Below are positions 12,074 through 24,635 of a stretch of 64,000 nt of DNA, in pieces; the first letter of the stretch is position 1; every line of letters starts with the position of its first letter. The DNA lies in NCBI RefSeq assembly GCF_910592395.1, contig NC_088309.1, positions 17,484,599 through 17,548,598 of the forward strand, in the 5' to 3' direction. A program made the translations under genes and the position numbers. This stretch comes from Lineus longissimus (taxonomy: Eukaryota; Nemertea; Pilidiophora; Heteronemertea; Lineidae). The notes beneath the pieces were generated by a model. That model made no database searches, was not told the origin of the DNA, and worked only from the letters and a program-made list of their open reading frames with translations.

Positions 12074-12249
12074 TACAGTCCAAATCACAAATTACATCCC
12101 GTAAATCGTGTCATAGATGCGCTAAGTCTGAGCGTAATGTATGCGAAACATAGAGAGATAAGCACGTCACTGCTGCATCTTTGGTGTGCAACTTGCACGT
12201 TTGTCACGCGAAGAAGGACAGATGTTAGTTAATTGTGATTGGGACTGTA
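12074..12249. mobile_element. MITE family C, copy 2 (176 bp)
   Basis: It starts TACAGTCCAAATCACAA and ends TTGTGATTGGGACTGTA, an inverted repeat of about 17 bp with one extra G in the right arm. The arms match the 139 bp copy at 4782. The longer interior is CpG-containing and differs from the first copy, so the two are related mainly by their ends. Confidence 0.75.
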
Positions 12250-13020
12250 GCTGAAAAGAGGGTATTGGATGGTCATATTGGAACAAACTACCTTCCTGCC
12301 AGATGCCTGGTCAGATAATTAGATATTGGGGTTTTGTTTCAATATGAATTCTAAGTTTTCAGTTTTTCAACAAATTGGATACCTTATTTTGGTTAGTATC
12401 AAAATGGCTTTGCCTGACTGGACAGGGTACAAGGGTACAAGGGTACAAGGGTAACCCTGCAACCCATCCTGAACCTCATCATCTTATTCTCTCTTTAAAT
12501 GTAACCGGGTGTCTAAGATCTTGATAAGACGCAAAAACCCTGGTGGTCAAGATGCGGGTAAACTTGCAGTTGTTTCTTCAACATGGACCAAGTAACAAAA
12601 TGAATGTTTAGAACCGGAACTATTTGATGAAAGTTCAGTCTGACCAAGTGATATAATAAGAATCTGCCTACATCAATCTCAAATACTCCTTGACACTTAG
12701 TGTGCCCATCTAATAAAATATATCCTATGTTACAACAAAATCCTCTGTGCATGCAGTGCATACAATGTACAGCAATTTGTAATCTTGTAAGGGTGAAGCT
12801 GAGGACAGAAGATGCTGCAGTATGAATTCTAAGATAGTCCAATCTTATTTACATAGGAAGGACAGCGAGATTTATGAGCGGGGAAATCCGTGCGTTGCAT
12901 GGGTTAGCACATCCCCCTGATTAAATACCGATTATAACAATTGCTTTTGGTGACAAAGGGGAGAAGGTGGTGGTTTAGTCATGCGTTGACTTTCCCATCA
13001 CAGCGGAGGCTGGAGGCTGT
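12250..13020. other. Single-copy sequence, no gene recognised
   Basis: A short perfect tandem of 'gggtacaa' (three units) lies at about 12425-12452. A 109-codon minus frame at 12513-12842 lacks any recognisable motif. Confidence 0.5.
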
Positions 13021-13880
13021 GCACTGACCTATTTTCATTAGTTCATGGCTCCCATGAGTTGACTTAGGGATAGAATCACAGAAGTGGTAACATAGGCACA
13101 GCCATGTCCCAATCAAGGTCCATCAAAACCTGTTTTATATGAGTAGACTTTGGGACGGAATAACAGCACTGGTGTCACTGGCATAGCCATGTCCCAATCA
13201 AGGTCCATCAAATACAAAGGGCTTACTCAGCTTGGAATCCTGCATTAGGGGAAGATTTTCTCTTACCACAGGCAGTAAGGTTTTCTCACCTGTCATTTTC
13301 GACTGTATACTACAATCTACTTCAGAAGACCGAAGATTGTTGTGTTAACGTCACGTGACTTCTGCTAGGGTTCAAAACCAGTTTTCCATCTGTTCATGAC
13401 TCCGATGAGTTGACTTAGGGATAGAATCACAGAAGTGGTTTCATAGGCACAGCCATGTCCCAATCATGGTCCATCAAACCTGTTTTATAAGAGTTGACTT
13501 TGGGACGGAATAACAGCACTGGTGCCTAACTGGCACCATAGGCACACGCATGTCCCAATCAAGGTCCATCAGAATCCCTTTTCATCAGTTCACAATGCCC
13601 TCGATTTAAAGAGGTTCACATAGAGCCAATTATATTCTTTATAGAACTAAATGTACATGGTATACAAACACGCCGGCTAACCAGTAACAAAGGTGTCAAG
13701 GTCAGGAAGCCTGTGTGAAACCATTGTTTGCTGGCATGTCCCTATAACATGTAGCTCAATGTAAGCCTAGCCTAAGGGATGGAATACTATCAGCATTGGT
13801 GTCATACACATAGTCATGTACCAATCTAGATTCATCCAGACCCGTTATCATCAGTTCTTGATGACCTTGGGATAGAACAA
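13021..13880. repeat. Degenerate tandem repeat, about 90 bp motif in a 350 bp higher unit
   Basis: The words 'catgtcccaatcaaggtcca' and 'gacttagggatagaatcaca' recur. The block 13040-13210 is repeated at about 13390-13575, with the landmark at 13061 recurring at 13412 (351 bp offset). A more decayed unit lies near 13800. The array is old and carries no usable frame. Confidence 0.75.
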
Positions 13881-14507
13881 AGTGCACAACTGAGAAGTGA
13901 GGATGGAGTAGATTATCAAATCACCTCAGGACTTTCGTTTTGTCATCTCACAGGAAATAATCGGCAAAATGTTGGCTAAAATATGACCAAGATGATCGCT
14001 TTGTCAAAGTGTACATTGTTCGACTCTTATTGGTTCCATTCTGTTCTAAATCTAGAAGGATATTATTTTAAGCAGGGTCATTTCATTAATATCACACTTC
14101 AATACCTCCATAAATCACCCGCCCCAAGGTTTTCAAGTCAGCGCAACAAATAGTCCAGAAAAATGGCAAATTAACTAAATATTGAAATGGCCGCATTGTA
14201 TAGGTAATCCACTGTGTGAACCGATTTGGAACTAACTTCTTAGCTGTTGTCGCCAACCGTCAACCATGGCTGTCAATTTTGCGAAAGTAGGAGTGGCTAA
14301 ATGCCAGCTATTGTGTCTCGGATTAGCCACTCAGGGAACTCGCCATAGTCTTGGTTGACACGGGGTAAATCACAGCCGAGGACATAGTTGTTCTTATTGA
14401 CCAATCAGAAAAACTAAGGTAGTTATAGTATACCAAATACTTGTAGCAGCAGAGTATGATCAGTCATACATTGGTAATAGTATGTGGAATGGTGTAGAGA
14501 AAACAAA
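13881..14507. other. Single-copy sequence, no gene recognised
   Basis: No long frame, RNA gene or clear repeat is seen. Confidence 0.5.
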
Positions 14508-14690
14508 TATAGTAGAACCCCTCGATTAAGGAGACCCTGGGGACTGACAAGTCTGTCCTAAAAAGAGAGGTGTCCTGATTAGAGAGGTCAAATTGAATGT
14601 AAAGGACCAATTTGGGACCAAAGCTAGTGTCTTTAATAAAGAGGTTGTACTTAATAGAGAGGTGTCTGCTAAGGTAGGTTCCACTTTATA
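14508..14690 (+). mobile_element. MITE family B, copy 2 (183 bp)
   Basis: It matches the copy at 7690 over its whole length. The ends have decayed (TATAGTAGAACC and GGTTCCACTTTATA). The interior keeps 'gagaggtgtcctgattagag' and 'ttgggaccaaagctagtgtc'. A 72-codon minus frame crossing it is incidental. Confidence 0.8.
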
Positions 14691-17600
14691 GGGAAAGGTG
14701 TGAAAAGAAACAAAAACTATGAGTAAACTGCGATAAAAGCACATGCATAGTGAATTTTGAAGAAGACATGCTAGTGTTGTAAGCTCGACTCATTTTTTCG
14801 ATTAACTTTGATTTTAAAAGTGAAAATTAATCCAAAACATTGTGTCATGTTCCTCCTTCCAGATATATGCATAGTCAGCAGCACAGCTACCATGGATTTT
14901 CCGGACAACAGAATTTTGCTAGTCCGGTCAATAAGAGATTTCGGTCATGAACAGATTTAATTTCGAAGTAGCCCAGTGCGTGGCCATTGATTCTGATTGA
15001 GGTCATCTAAACAACAAACGCTCTTCTGATCATCAAGGGCTCTTGACGCCACCCTAGGAAAAGCTACATTTGATATTGAACACCTCACACAAGCTCTTTA
15101 GAAACATCTGTTAGTAGCGTATTATGGGCTGGCAGTCGATCGATGCGCCACACAGTATGTGGGCCGACAAATCCGAACGGGCTCGCCGAATAAATCCGTC
15201 TTTTGATATAGTCCGTTGAGAAATAAGATTGATCTGACAACAGCACAAAGCAAGGGAAATGGCACTTGTGATAGTCGTCATTTACGAGACAACTCTCAGG
15301 TGAATTATGGCCGACGCGGATTGGGTGGACTGGGCCGGGCGCCCTAATTACCAACCTGCTCACCAAGGGAACCCAGCGAGTAATTCAATAAACCAGCCTT
15401 TACTTCTTCCACCGGGTAATTTCCAGTTGAACAGGTTTCAAATATTTAATGAGATATCGGACCATTATTGTCCGAGGGGCCCCTAAGTAATCATCGGATG
15501 CTGTCTGTTCTGGTTCACATGAGAATTAAATGCGGTCTGGGGAAGTTGGGGCAGAATCCGGCCTGACCTCTGATACGGGCAGGAAGTTATGAAATGATTG
15601 GGACCGACCAGCAGACGCAAGGACAATCAGCAGTTGTCCAGGACGATCAGCAGACGCAAGGACAATGGATATGATTTTTCATTAGGATCAAGGACATACT
15701 TTTATTGTTGGCCAGATTAATTAACATGGCACAAAAGTTATATGTGACCACCAGATGGTATGAGGAGTTGAAATGAATTTTAATCAAAATCTCTGATTTC
15801 AATTTTATAAGAGCCAGAGACTTAATTAGGCCATTCAGGTGACGCAGGAATAGTTTGGGCAACATACTGCAACCCTGTGCTGGCGTTTCATCCCCACCTT
15901 ACCAATTATGAGTGAAGTACTGGTACAAGGAGATGTCAAGCTGATGAAGCAAGTTCCATCAAACTCCAGGGTGTTCCTGGCTTGGGATCCTATTCAAAAG
16001 AAGCCCCAGTCCAGTCATATGGTGGCGGGAAGATCGATAGAAAAGGATCAAGGGGATGACATGAGGATTGTTTTCCCTATCCCCACCCCCATGATTTCCA
16101 AAACCCTAGAACTTGCCCGTGTGAGAGACCTTTCATGCTCGGCAGCCCCAGACATGATAAGAATCTTCAGCCACAACATTACCATGAGAGGCCTCATCTC
16201 TTTGCAATGGGTGTAGCAATTATTGCTAAAGCTGACGTTAACATGGCCATTCCTGCATCTTCATGCTAAATTACTCTTTATGAGGTAATCTATAAGCAAG
16301 ACACAGTTTCATTTCACCTAACGTGATAAGAAGGTGCTAACTACAGCAATATGGTTGGATGACAACCAAAAAGCTGAAAATGCGTCTGGTGATGTCGTAT
16401 AATTACAAAATCTGGACTGTTAGTCCCCCAATTACCTAAAGTCTTATGTGGTACCCAGGCACGAATCCAGGGGGGGGGGGGGACCTGAGGCACGTCCCCC
16501 AAATTCATGAAAAATCTTTGAAATTTAAGAAAACACCAGGAACTTTGATGAGAAGTGCAGTGCATGCCCCCTCTTTTTCCAACTCTTAGACCCACACCTG
16601 GTACCTATTGAGGTACAATTCGAGTTTACTACATTAACAAAGTCAAAACAGAGACCAACATTTAATGGTTTGGGCTTATACTTTCATTTTCAGCAATTTG
16701 GAGTCATGTTACCACTGCCAACAGCAAGTCCATTCAAGTTATCTGAAAAAGCTATATTTCTTTCCACTGACGCCAACGCCCGACCTGCGACAACAAATTA
16801 TATATCACACATCAGAGACTCTCCTCATCCATTCTAGACTTGGTACAACTCAAAGAATCAAAGCAATTTCCAATACAACGGAAAGCCACGCCACGTCTTT
16901 CATAGATGACTGATGAGATTGAGATTTTACGATGTGATCAAAATTTTAATAATCCTTACTTAGTCATGCAACAAGAACTTCTTTGAAAGGTTGAAAATCA
17001 GTGAGGGGTGGAAAGCAGTAAACAAATCAGTCGCTGAACATTTTGGCGAGAATTGTTCAAAATTTGAAATGCATTCATGCGGAATCTAACCACTAGGTTG
17101 AGGATTTTTGTCAAAGAGATGCAGAGTTAGGTGACACATGATAACAACATATGGTGCAGTTCAAGAGAGGAGAGATGGCACCGCTTATAATGGAACCCAT
17201 TCAAAGGCAACAAACGCCCGTTTAGAATATGGTTCTGCCGTGACTAAGGTCTCTCAGCGTGGCACAATGACGACGGCGACAGCGCGGAATTGCGGAAGCC
17301 AGGCATACATCATCTGGGGTGTCTGTAATTTGCGCTTGTCAGTTTCATTACATGTCACGTAGCCCCGCCCACCGCCGGTTCTATTGTCTCCGAAATTGCA
17401 CGTTACTGCGTTAAAGTGGACGCGATGACTGTCATTAACCTGGCGCTGTATAATCTGCAGAAAAACACAGTATTAACTTCCAAGACATTCGCCGAAGATA
17501 TTTGCAAAACAAATCTTTGGTTGAATATTTATGAGGCGCACGGATCTGTGCTTATGCATATGAATAAGACCAATGTACACTAGGAACAATTACTTAAGAA

Positions 17601-18144
17601 ACTGGAAGCCATAAAGATAGCTGAGGATTTGACAAACAGGCCAGGGGACCAACATGGGGGGTTCTCTCGCTCTATTCAATGCCCTTCTGTTGGGTTGGTC
17701 ATGTCTACGCATCCAAAGAAGTGCCTCATTGTAGAGCCGAAACCAGCAGGCGCCTAATAGGGTGGCTCAGAATATTCATAATGAAAGAGGCCCCTTAGAC
17801 CACCTCTCTATCCTTGAAGTGCCGTCTGAGTACTTAACGGGGAAGATACCAAAACCATAGTCAATCACCACAGAATACCCCGCTGGGGATTGATTTTAAA
17901 GCACCAACACTTGAAATATTGATTTTTACATTTTAAAGGTTTCTTACAGTTTGATTGAGATTTGTGACTGCCCTGTCATTGAATCGTGAACTATTTGATT
18001 AGAGAGGACCAGAAGGGAGGGAGAGTTGCTTCTCCCAGCGCATATTCCTGTAGTCAACCCACTCACTTATTTCAAATGTTGAGTTGAGAGCTGAGCATCA
18101 AGTAGGACATCAGCTCTAGAGACAATACTGGGCGATTGTAGTGT
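14691..18144. other. Single-copy region with two GC-richer islands and a poly-G repeat
   Basis: The islands are at about 15000-15560 and 17130-17470. Both are richer in CpG and poorer in stops than their surroundings (93-codon minus frame at 15085-15366, 74-codon plus frame at 17138-17362), but no protein is recognised. The first has clustered TAATTA-type cores (CCTAATTACC at about 15343) and the second a CCCCGCCCACC GC-box. A short duplication (15617-15665) and a 13-G run at 16470-16482, inside a copy of the repeat also seen at 4965, are present. Confidence 0.35.
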
Positions 18145-18300
18145 AAAGTAGGAGGAAACCGAAGACCCTGGAGGAAACCTACGCTGTCAAAGAGAGAAGT
18201 CCTCACCATCACATGAGTATACTAGGACCGACCTGGAATCGCCAACCAAGGACCTTATACGTTACTGGCACTGATGTTTCCCCTACGCCACTGTCCTCTC
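18145..18300 (-). repeat. tRNA-derived SINE, degenerate
   Basis: On the minus strand there is an A-box-like CAGTGGCGTAGGGGA, a poor B-box region (GGTTGGCGATTCC), and then a body with 'ggtttcctccagggtc' and 'cggtttcctcc'. That motif is common in SINE-like repeats of marine animals. No tail is clear. Confidence 0.5.
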
Positions 18301-19600
18301 ACTGGTGCACCCATACTGAACTGAACAGAGAGGTATGCTCACTGTAACCTTGCTTCCACAAAGAAGGGAGCGAGTCTGAGACTCGAGAATCACGTCGAAA
18401 ACCTTGGGGGCTCAAATATGGTAGACCAGACCATGGGAACTTTCAGGTTCTTTTGAAAGGGAAGAGGAGTATTTACAGTAATATAGCTATGTACAGTGAG
18501 CAGACATTGTCAATGGACAAAACGTTTTTTCCCCTATCTACCCCATCAACAGTGCCTGGATGTGCCCATGACCAGACTGACACCAGATTTTTTCACAGCA
18601 AATTTTTCAAGAAATCTGAATGTGGACTACTCAACTCAAGATCTGTATCTTGAAAATCTTGATGAAGTTCCACCAGTCGCATCAGCACGATATCATGAAC
18701 TGTACAAGCTGAAAGCATGATATATCATGAACCAAGTTAACTAGAATGTCATGGTTCTCAACCAGCCGATGCGATAGCCATCTCGCACATCAGATGCTAC
18801 AGTCACCAACCTGGCTTTTGTAACACAACCAGCATGCCATGAATGCCCCACCAGTAATCATCAGGAGCAAAATCGTTTAAACTTATTAAATTGGAGAATT
18901 AATCAACTGGAATAATAGAGTTGAAAGTAGGATAGAATGCGCTCCAGTTCCCTTTCAAGAGCACAAAACACAATTTCATGTCAGCGGCTAAAAATAGCCC
19001 GCATAATCGCAGGGACATGACTTCTTAGTGAGATGGACCGTGAGCGATATTCAAATAGCGTTCATCACAAAAGACATCTTATGAAGCACAACTCGAGGTT
19101 GTAAATTCTGGGGTATTTTCACTGTAGGATGATACAGAGGCCGATGCGGGACATTAACACTGGTTGCCCCGGGTTACAATCGCACTCTCGAGAGATGCGA
19201 ATCAGCCAATCTAATTGGCTGGCTAATCCTAGCCGCTGATTTCATCTGGACAATGGCGGAGATATCTTATCCATCTGCCACAATGTGTCAGCTGGTTACG
19301 CGACCAATGTTGATGTCAGGCAAGCCGGTGGACCGGATCAATGATCACCCGCCTGTCAATCGAAATGAAGCCCCACCCACGCAGTCGCGGTGTGCAAGCG
19401 ATGATCACAGCACCGGTGTGGTGCTGCGACACCATAGACTACTGGAAGTCACGTGAGGTGAAGAAATGAACAATCGTACGACTGTGACACAAAGAGAGAT
19501 TCAGGGCAATAAGTCAGGCAGTTCATCATACTGTCAACCACTTATTTTGGCAATTCGCAAAAATCCCTTAACAGAATGGTTTATGGACCATGTGCTAACC
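18301..19600. other. Single-copy sequence with a palindromic CCAAT/TAATCC cluster
   Basis: No gene is recognised. At 19204-19220 the arms AGCCAAT and ATTGGCT face each other across three bases. Directly adjacent, GGCTA and TAGCC (19221-19234) flank ATCC. The pair therefore holds two opposed CCAAT boxes and one TAATCC core (K50 homeodomain type). Surrounding sequence to about 19460 is CpG-containing and stop-poor. A regulatory role is inference. Confidence 0.35.
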
Positions 19601-19679
19601 TGATAATTGTGATGTATTGTTACATGAAACACACAACCAAATATTGAAATTTTTACCTTTGGCCTCTGCAACCCTGAAA

Positions 19680-20110
19680 CGTATGTCAAATCAGAACCTC
19701 ACACTAAATATTATGTACCCTCACTAGATAAACATACCACAAAAATTCGATGAAATTCCGGAGATTCTTTAGGGGCCAAAGCATGTTTTGTGTTTTCACA
19801 TTTTGCCCCCTTGTGGCCAAACCAAGAATCAGATCAGACCAAAATCTAGTCCGACAGGACATTAAACTGGTACATGTACATGTACTATGGCAGATATAAA
19901 GAAGTTTCAGGTCCAGAATGTGTCCAGCTAACAGACAATGAACGACAACGAACTTAGATCTCTGCGGCCTTGAAAAGTAGGTCAAATCAAAAACCCAGGG
20001 TATCATGCACCTTCACTAGATGCATATACCATAGAAATTTGGTGAGATTCTGACTGTTCATTTACGAGCCAGAGCACTTATTGTGTTTAGGAGGCATGCA
20101 TGGGTTCCAG
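19680..20110 (+). repeat. Relic core repeats of the composite (Helentron/Pearl-like) element
   Basis: Two decayed units share landmarks with the cores of the 23-25 kb elements: 'ttgaaaagtaggtcaaatc', 'gccccc-tgtggccaaa' and 'aatcagatcagacc'. Neither the characteristic 5' terminus nor the GACGACGG run is present, so this is an internal fragment. Confidence 0.65.
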
Positions 20111-20668
20111 TCAGATGCTATGGCCCAAAGGTAATCCATCATAGTAATGTCAACTCCTGACATCACACACCTATCACATTTGAAAATTCAGAACTCGTAC
20201 CCCATTAAAATTTCAAAATTATCCAAAAGCCAGAATTCAGCCAAAATTGCTCCCTGCACAACCTCTTCTTAGAGAGGAAATGCAATTACATTATATTTGA
20301 AGGCATAGCTGGTGGTATTGAAGGACTAGCAACATGAAAATGTCAGATAATCAATTAGTTACATTGCCTTAAGAAGCAGGAATAGTTCCAGGCAGGTTCT
20401 CGGCAGGTGCCATGAAAATCTCTTTCAAAATTAGAAGTGGCAGGATGGAGGGAGCAGAATTTAATTGTCGTGATTGGACAGAATTACCTTGGAGTAGTAA
20501 TCTGATGGATGGACTGAGGCGAGGAAACATGGGACGGAATAAACGCATTTGAAGTCTCGAGGTTTCCTTGGCTACCGCTGTTTTGAAAGCCAGAAGACAG
20601 TTAAAATGGTTCTCATTCATTCCTCAAATGGATATGATTATCACAGTCCTAGTACTGAGGACAACAGT
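20111..20668. other. Single-copy sequence, no gene recognised
   Basis: Two short frames (20369-20620 minus, 20549 plus) have no recognisable motif. Confidence 0.5.
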
Positions 20669-20905
20669 TTTAAGGCCTACGTTGTTCATAAAAAATTGAA
20701 ATTTTTAACAGAATTTGAAAATTTTACATGTATGTTAATATGTACTAAACATAAATTTCAACACTACTGTTTAGACAGGTATATAAATACTATAAATACA
20801 GAGTTCAGCAAATTCATATGCATAATAACTGCACTACAGCATTGTGTACTGATGCATTTCAATTTTCCTGGACCGCCAGTAATTCCAAACGGCGTACCCC
20901 TTTAA
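20669..20905 (+). mobile_element. MITE family A, copy 3 (237 bp)
   Basis: It begins TTAAGGCCTACG and ends GGCGTACCCCTTTAA, with the right end intact. The interior aligns with the copy at 6662. A 118-codon frame (20549-20905) runs through the element and ends at its terminus; this is coincidental. Confidence 0.82.
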
Positions 20906-21180
20906 GTTCGGAGGATAATGAGCAATGATTTCTAAAAACTATTGCAACCCTATTGCTGCACTAGTGTGAACCAAACATTTCTTCGGGACTGAAACAGTTG
21001 TTTAAGAAAGGCATCTCAAAGAAAGAGGGGGTTTTGAGGTGTTTTGAAGTCAATTTAACAAAATTCATGGTCGCTTTTAAAGGATGTTCTTAGATAAAGG
21101 AGCACATGGTGCACTAAGCCATGGAGCCATGAAAGATCTTGGCAAATCAGGGTTTTTTCAGCTTGGACCTTGTACATTTA
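20906..21180. other. Unassigned sequence
   Basis: No feature is recognised. The leftmost part of the LINE relic that follows may extend into it. Confidence 0.4.
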
Positions 21181-21500
21181 TCCAGAAAGTAGACAACACC
21201 CCCACCCACCATTCCAAGGTATCAAGGCAAGACCACCATTCATAATAGCTCTTCTACAAGATATACACGAGGCAAGCTAAGATTAAGACTTGTTCCTTCT
21301 CTACCACCATCTCACAGAGGTAGGCTGGTGCAAGTCCATTGATTGCCTTATATGTGAACAAAAGTACTTTGAACTCAACACCAGCCTTGACTGGCAACAA
21401 AGATATCCATCTATAATGTTATATTTTCAATCCAGAGTACCTCATTGCTTCTGGCGCTGCCTTTGAAAGAATCTCAAGAAGACAAAATACTAAACCAGTA
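21181..21500 (-). pseudogene. Relic of L2/CR1-like LINE reverse transcriptase C-terminus
   Basis: On the minus strand, 21409 down to 21290 gives 40 open codons containing LLPVKAGVEFKVLLFTYKAI followed by NGLAPAYLCEM. This matches the well-known 'LPV..R..FK.LLLTYKALNGLAP.YL.E' block found after the catalytic domain in L2/CR1-group LINE polymerases. Beyond it the frame is shifted and interrupted, although residues resembling the usual serine/arginine and tryptophan-containing tail can be guessed towards 21190. The catalytic part is absent. It is an old, 5'-truncated, mutated insertion and probably not functional. Confidence 0.8.
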
Positions 21501-23059
21501 TTCCATCGATGACACGCTGAAGCATCATTAAATATCATGGTCAGCCACTAGAAGTAATGATGCCAATATCAAGCCTCACGTCGAATAGATTGGTAAAATT
21601 CCTAGCATGCGTAAGAAAGGCAAGTTATTTCTAATTGCATTGCAAGGATATCAAGAATTATTCATAACAAAAGGCTAGGTAAGGCCGTTGTTTCTTAATA
21701 TTTTGGCAGACGGGATCGATGCGAAATTTTTTGGAGACCTTCACTGGAATACATTGAGAGAAATTTTGATATTCAGGCTGAAATTTGTTATCAAGAGCTT
21801 ACATGTAGCACCTCTAAAACAAAGCTGTGGATATGACTAATAGATAAGTAAGTCGATTGGAAATGCACTACTGTAGTTGCAAGGAGTTTTACATTGACCC
21901 AGAAACTTCTAAGCAGATTTCAGGTTTCATCTGGCTGCTATGGGCTCATTCATATTTGGGTGGCCACTCTGTGAAAAAGCCGCACTCATTCGACACTTGA
22001 CCATGGAGGTCGCCATCTGCATTGTATGGCATCACAAAATGGTCCATTAAGTCATACTGGCCTCTGTTGTGGCAAGGTGATGTTGCTGATGCAGTGCCCC
22101 ATTGTCTGCAACAGGATGACTTCTATCTTGCAATTTACATTCTAAGACATCCTATTTGCCATCTACTGACTCTCTTAGGACTTGGAAGGAAGACCCAACT
22201 AGGAAGACCCAACGTTGTCTATATACACATTTTATGCCACACAGTTTGCCAGCACACATTTGTCTATGGGTAATGCAGCATTAGATAACAATGTTTTTTT
22301 ACCTGATTATGAAGCATAAAAACTTTATGTGGGGGAAAGCCTTCAGTATTGCAGAAGTAGGAGAAATTATTCTCTGATATCCTTTTTTCCCATAACAATT
22401 CTTGTACTAGGAAACAGCCCACATGTGTCCTAACAAGATGCTTAATCAGAAGAGAAATATCTCAGAAGAAGGATGTCGACGAAACAAGTATGGATCAACT
22501 ATTTCCCGGAGTGACAGTTTTTCTATTTCGTTCATCGCCGCAGGAAAATTTAATCATTTTTGATTGATTTCTTTGAAAGAAAGAGCGTAGAGATCTTGAA
22601 GTGGAAGTGGGGCCCTCAAGGAATGGCAATAAGAATTGCTACATTTTTCAACATTTCTATCATCGTGGAAGTATTTCTTTGCTGACATTCGCCACTTTCC
22701 GCAAGAAGACTTCTGGGACTCCCGTTCACCTCATCAGGCCTTATGACCAAGGGGAAACCCTCTCACCAACCGTGGTCATGCTTACAGTACCGAACAAAAA
22801 CATGAGAGATACCTTCAGACTGGTATATACTTAGTCAGGCGCAGGAAGTGACAAATGGCTGCAAACCAAAGTGAGTCAGGTGGGTCACATTGACCTATTT
22901 TGAGGTTGTTTCTTTGATTGTGTGGAACCTCCCTTCCATGGGTGGCCTGTTCTTGAAGCAAATCTACATACCCAAGAATCCTTGGGTGATAACTGAAGAC
23001 GACTAGAAACTGCAGTGATCCACATAGCCACGTTGATAACAGGGAACGCCAAAGGTTTA
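21501..23059. other. Single-copy sequence, no gene recognised
   Basis: Frames of 70-83 codons at 22022, 22601 and 22885 (minus) have no recognisable motif. The segment 22430-22830 is of mixed composition. No repeat is apparent. Confidence 0.45.
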
Positions 23060-24470
23060 ATGAAACGGCCAGGGGCCATTGTGCTCACCGTATACATCTT
23101 TTAGTAGGCAGGATCATGCTTAGTTTAGAGGTGAATATGGTGAACACAATCAGGCATGAAGACTTTTTTTAGATGTGTATTGATGTCAAGTAATAAGACA
23201 GGGCAGTATATATAAGTTTATGATCCAACCAATAATTGTCTATGACATCAACAAGATCAATATCGTGTGATTGCTAAGAGTCCCTGCAATAAAAAATTCA
23301 TCGAAAAAAAGTCATTAATAAGCAAGATATTGCATGTCCTACTTTTTCAGTTTTGACCCCCTGGTGGCCAAATCAAGAATCAGATGAGGCCAAAATTCGG
23401 TGTCAGAGATTATCTGATGTAGGGGGTTACATGTACCAACTTTCAAGTTCATAGCTTCAGCAGTTAAGAAACGTGCCATAGTTACACTCTAATGGCCAAT
23501 TTACGCCATTTGACCTCTGTGACCTAGAAAAGGAGGTCAAATCCAAAAATCGTAGGACATGTGGTGTATCCTTGCTAGAAGTCCCTGCCATAAAAATTTT
23601 ATCGAAAACAATTCACTCAAATAAGCAAGATATTGCACTTCTTCCTTTTTCCATTATGGCCCCCTGGTGGCCGAATAAAGAATCAGATCAGGCCAAAATT
23701 CGGCATCAAAGGTTATCTGATGTAGGGGGTTATATGCACCAAGTTTCAAGTTCATAGCTTTACTGGTTAAGAAACGTGCCATAGTTTACACTCCAACGGC
23801 CAATTTACGCCATATGACCTCTGTGACCTTGAAAAGTAGGTCAAATTGAAAACCCGTAAGACATGTGATGTATTCTTCCTAAGAGTACCTACCATAAAAA
23901 TTTTATCGAAAACAAGTCACTTATAAGCGATATATCACACTTTTTAGATATCCACTTTTGGCCCCCTGGTGGCAAAGTTGAGAATCAGATCAAACTGAAA
24001 TTCAGCACCAGAGGCTATGTGATATAGGGGGTTATATGTACCAAGTTTCAAGTTCATAGCTTTAGTGGTTAAGAAACGTGCTATAGTTTACACTCTAACG
24101 GCCAATTTACGCCATATGACCTCTGTGAACTTGAAAAGTAGGTCAAATTAAAAACCCGTATGATATAAGATGTATATTTGCTATGAGTACCTACAACGCA
24201 AGTTTCATCGAAAACAAGTCACTAATAAGCGAGATATCACACTTTTTAGATATCGACATTTGGCCCCCTGGTGGCCAAGTTGAGAATCAGATCGGACCGA
24301 AATTTAGTGTCAGAGGTCACCTGACCTAGGGGGTGCTGTGTACAAAGTTTTAAGTTCATAGCCCTAGCGGTTAAGAAACGTGCCACTGTTTTTTAAATAG
24401 GATACGACGACGGACGACGGACGACGGACACTGCGGTATTACATAAGACTCCCCTACGGTGAGCCAAAAA
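23060..24470 (+). mobile_element. Composite element 1: matched ends, 303 bp core repeats, GACGACGG run
   Basis: It starts with ATGAAACGGCCAGGGGCC and the subterminal GCTCACCGTA (23083-23092). It ends with a GACGACGG microsatellite (24404-24428), a short hairpin region and TACGGTGAGC (24455-24464), the exact inverse of the 5' motif, followed by AAAAA. Between them lie core units about 303 bp apart (landmark 'aggtcaaat' near 23535, 23840 and 24143), each with 'ggccccctggtgg', 'agaatcagatc', and 'aagaaacgtgc'. Subterminal inverted repeats, tandem core, microsatellite and 3' hairpin are the known layout of Helentron-associated (HINE) and bivalve Pearl elements. The family assignment is inference, and no helicase is present. 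Confidence 0.75.
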
Positions 24471-24635
24471 TCAAGAAAATGTAAGATACAAGTCAGAAAA
24501 GACAAAAGGGAAAAGATAAAAAATAATAAAATAAAAAAATATTTTTGGCCGTCCCTGACCGGGGTTTGAACTCACGACCTTTGGATTGCCACAACACGAA
24601 AAACACAAAACATGCAATTTCGGCCATATCTGTGT
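24471..24635 (-). repeat. Spacer between composite elements with tRNA-SINE fragment
   Basis: An A-rich stretch (24480-24540) is followed by a minus-strand B-box-like GTGAGTTCAAACCCC (around 24562-24576) within a short tRNA-like head. An A box is not clear. It may be a SINE inserted at the A-rich 3' end of element 1 or part of the junction. Confidence 0.45.
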
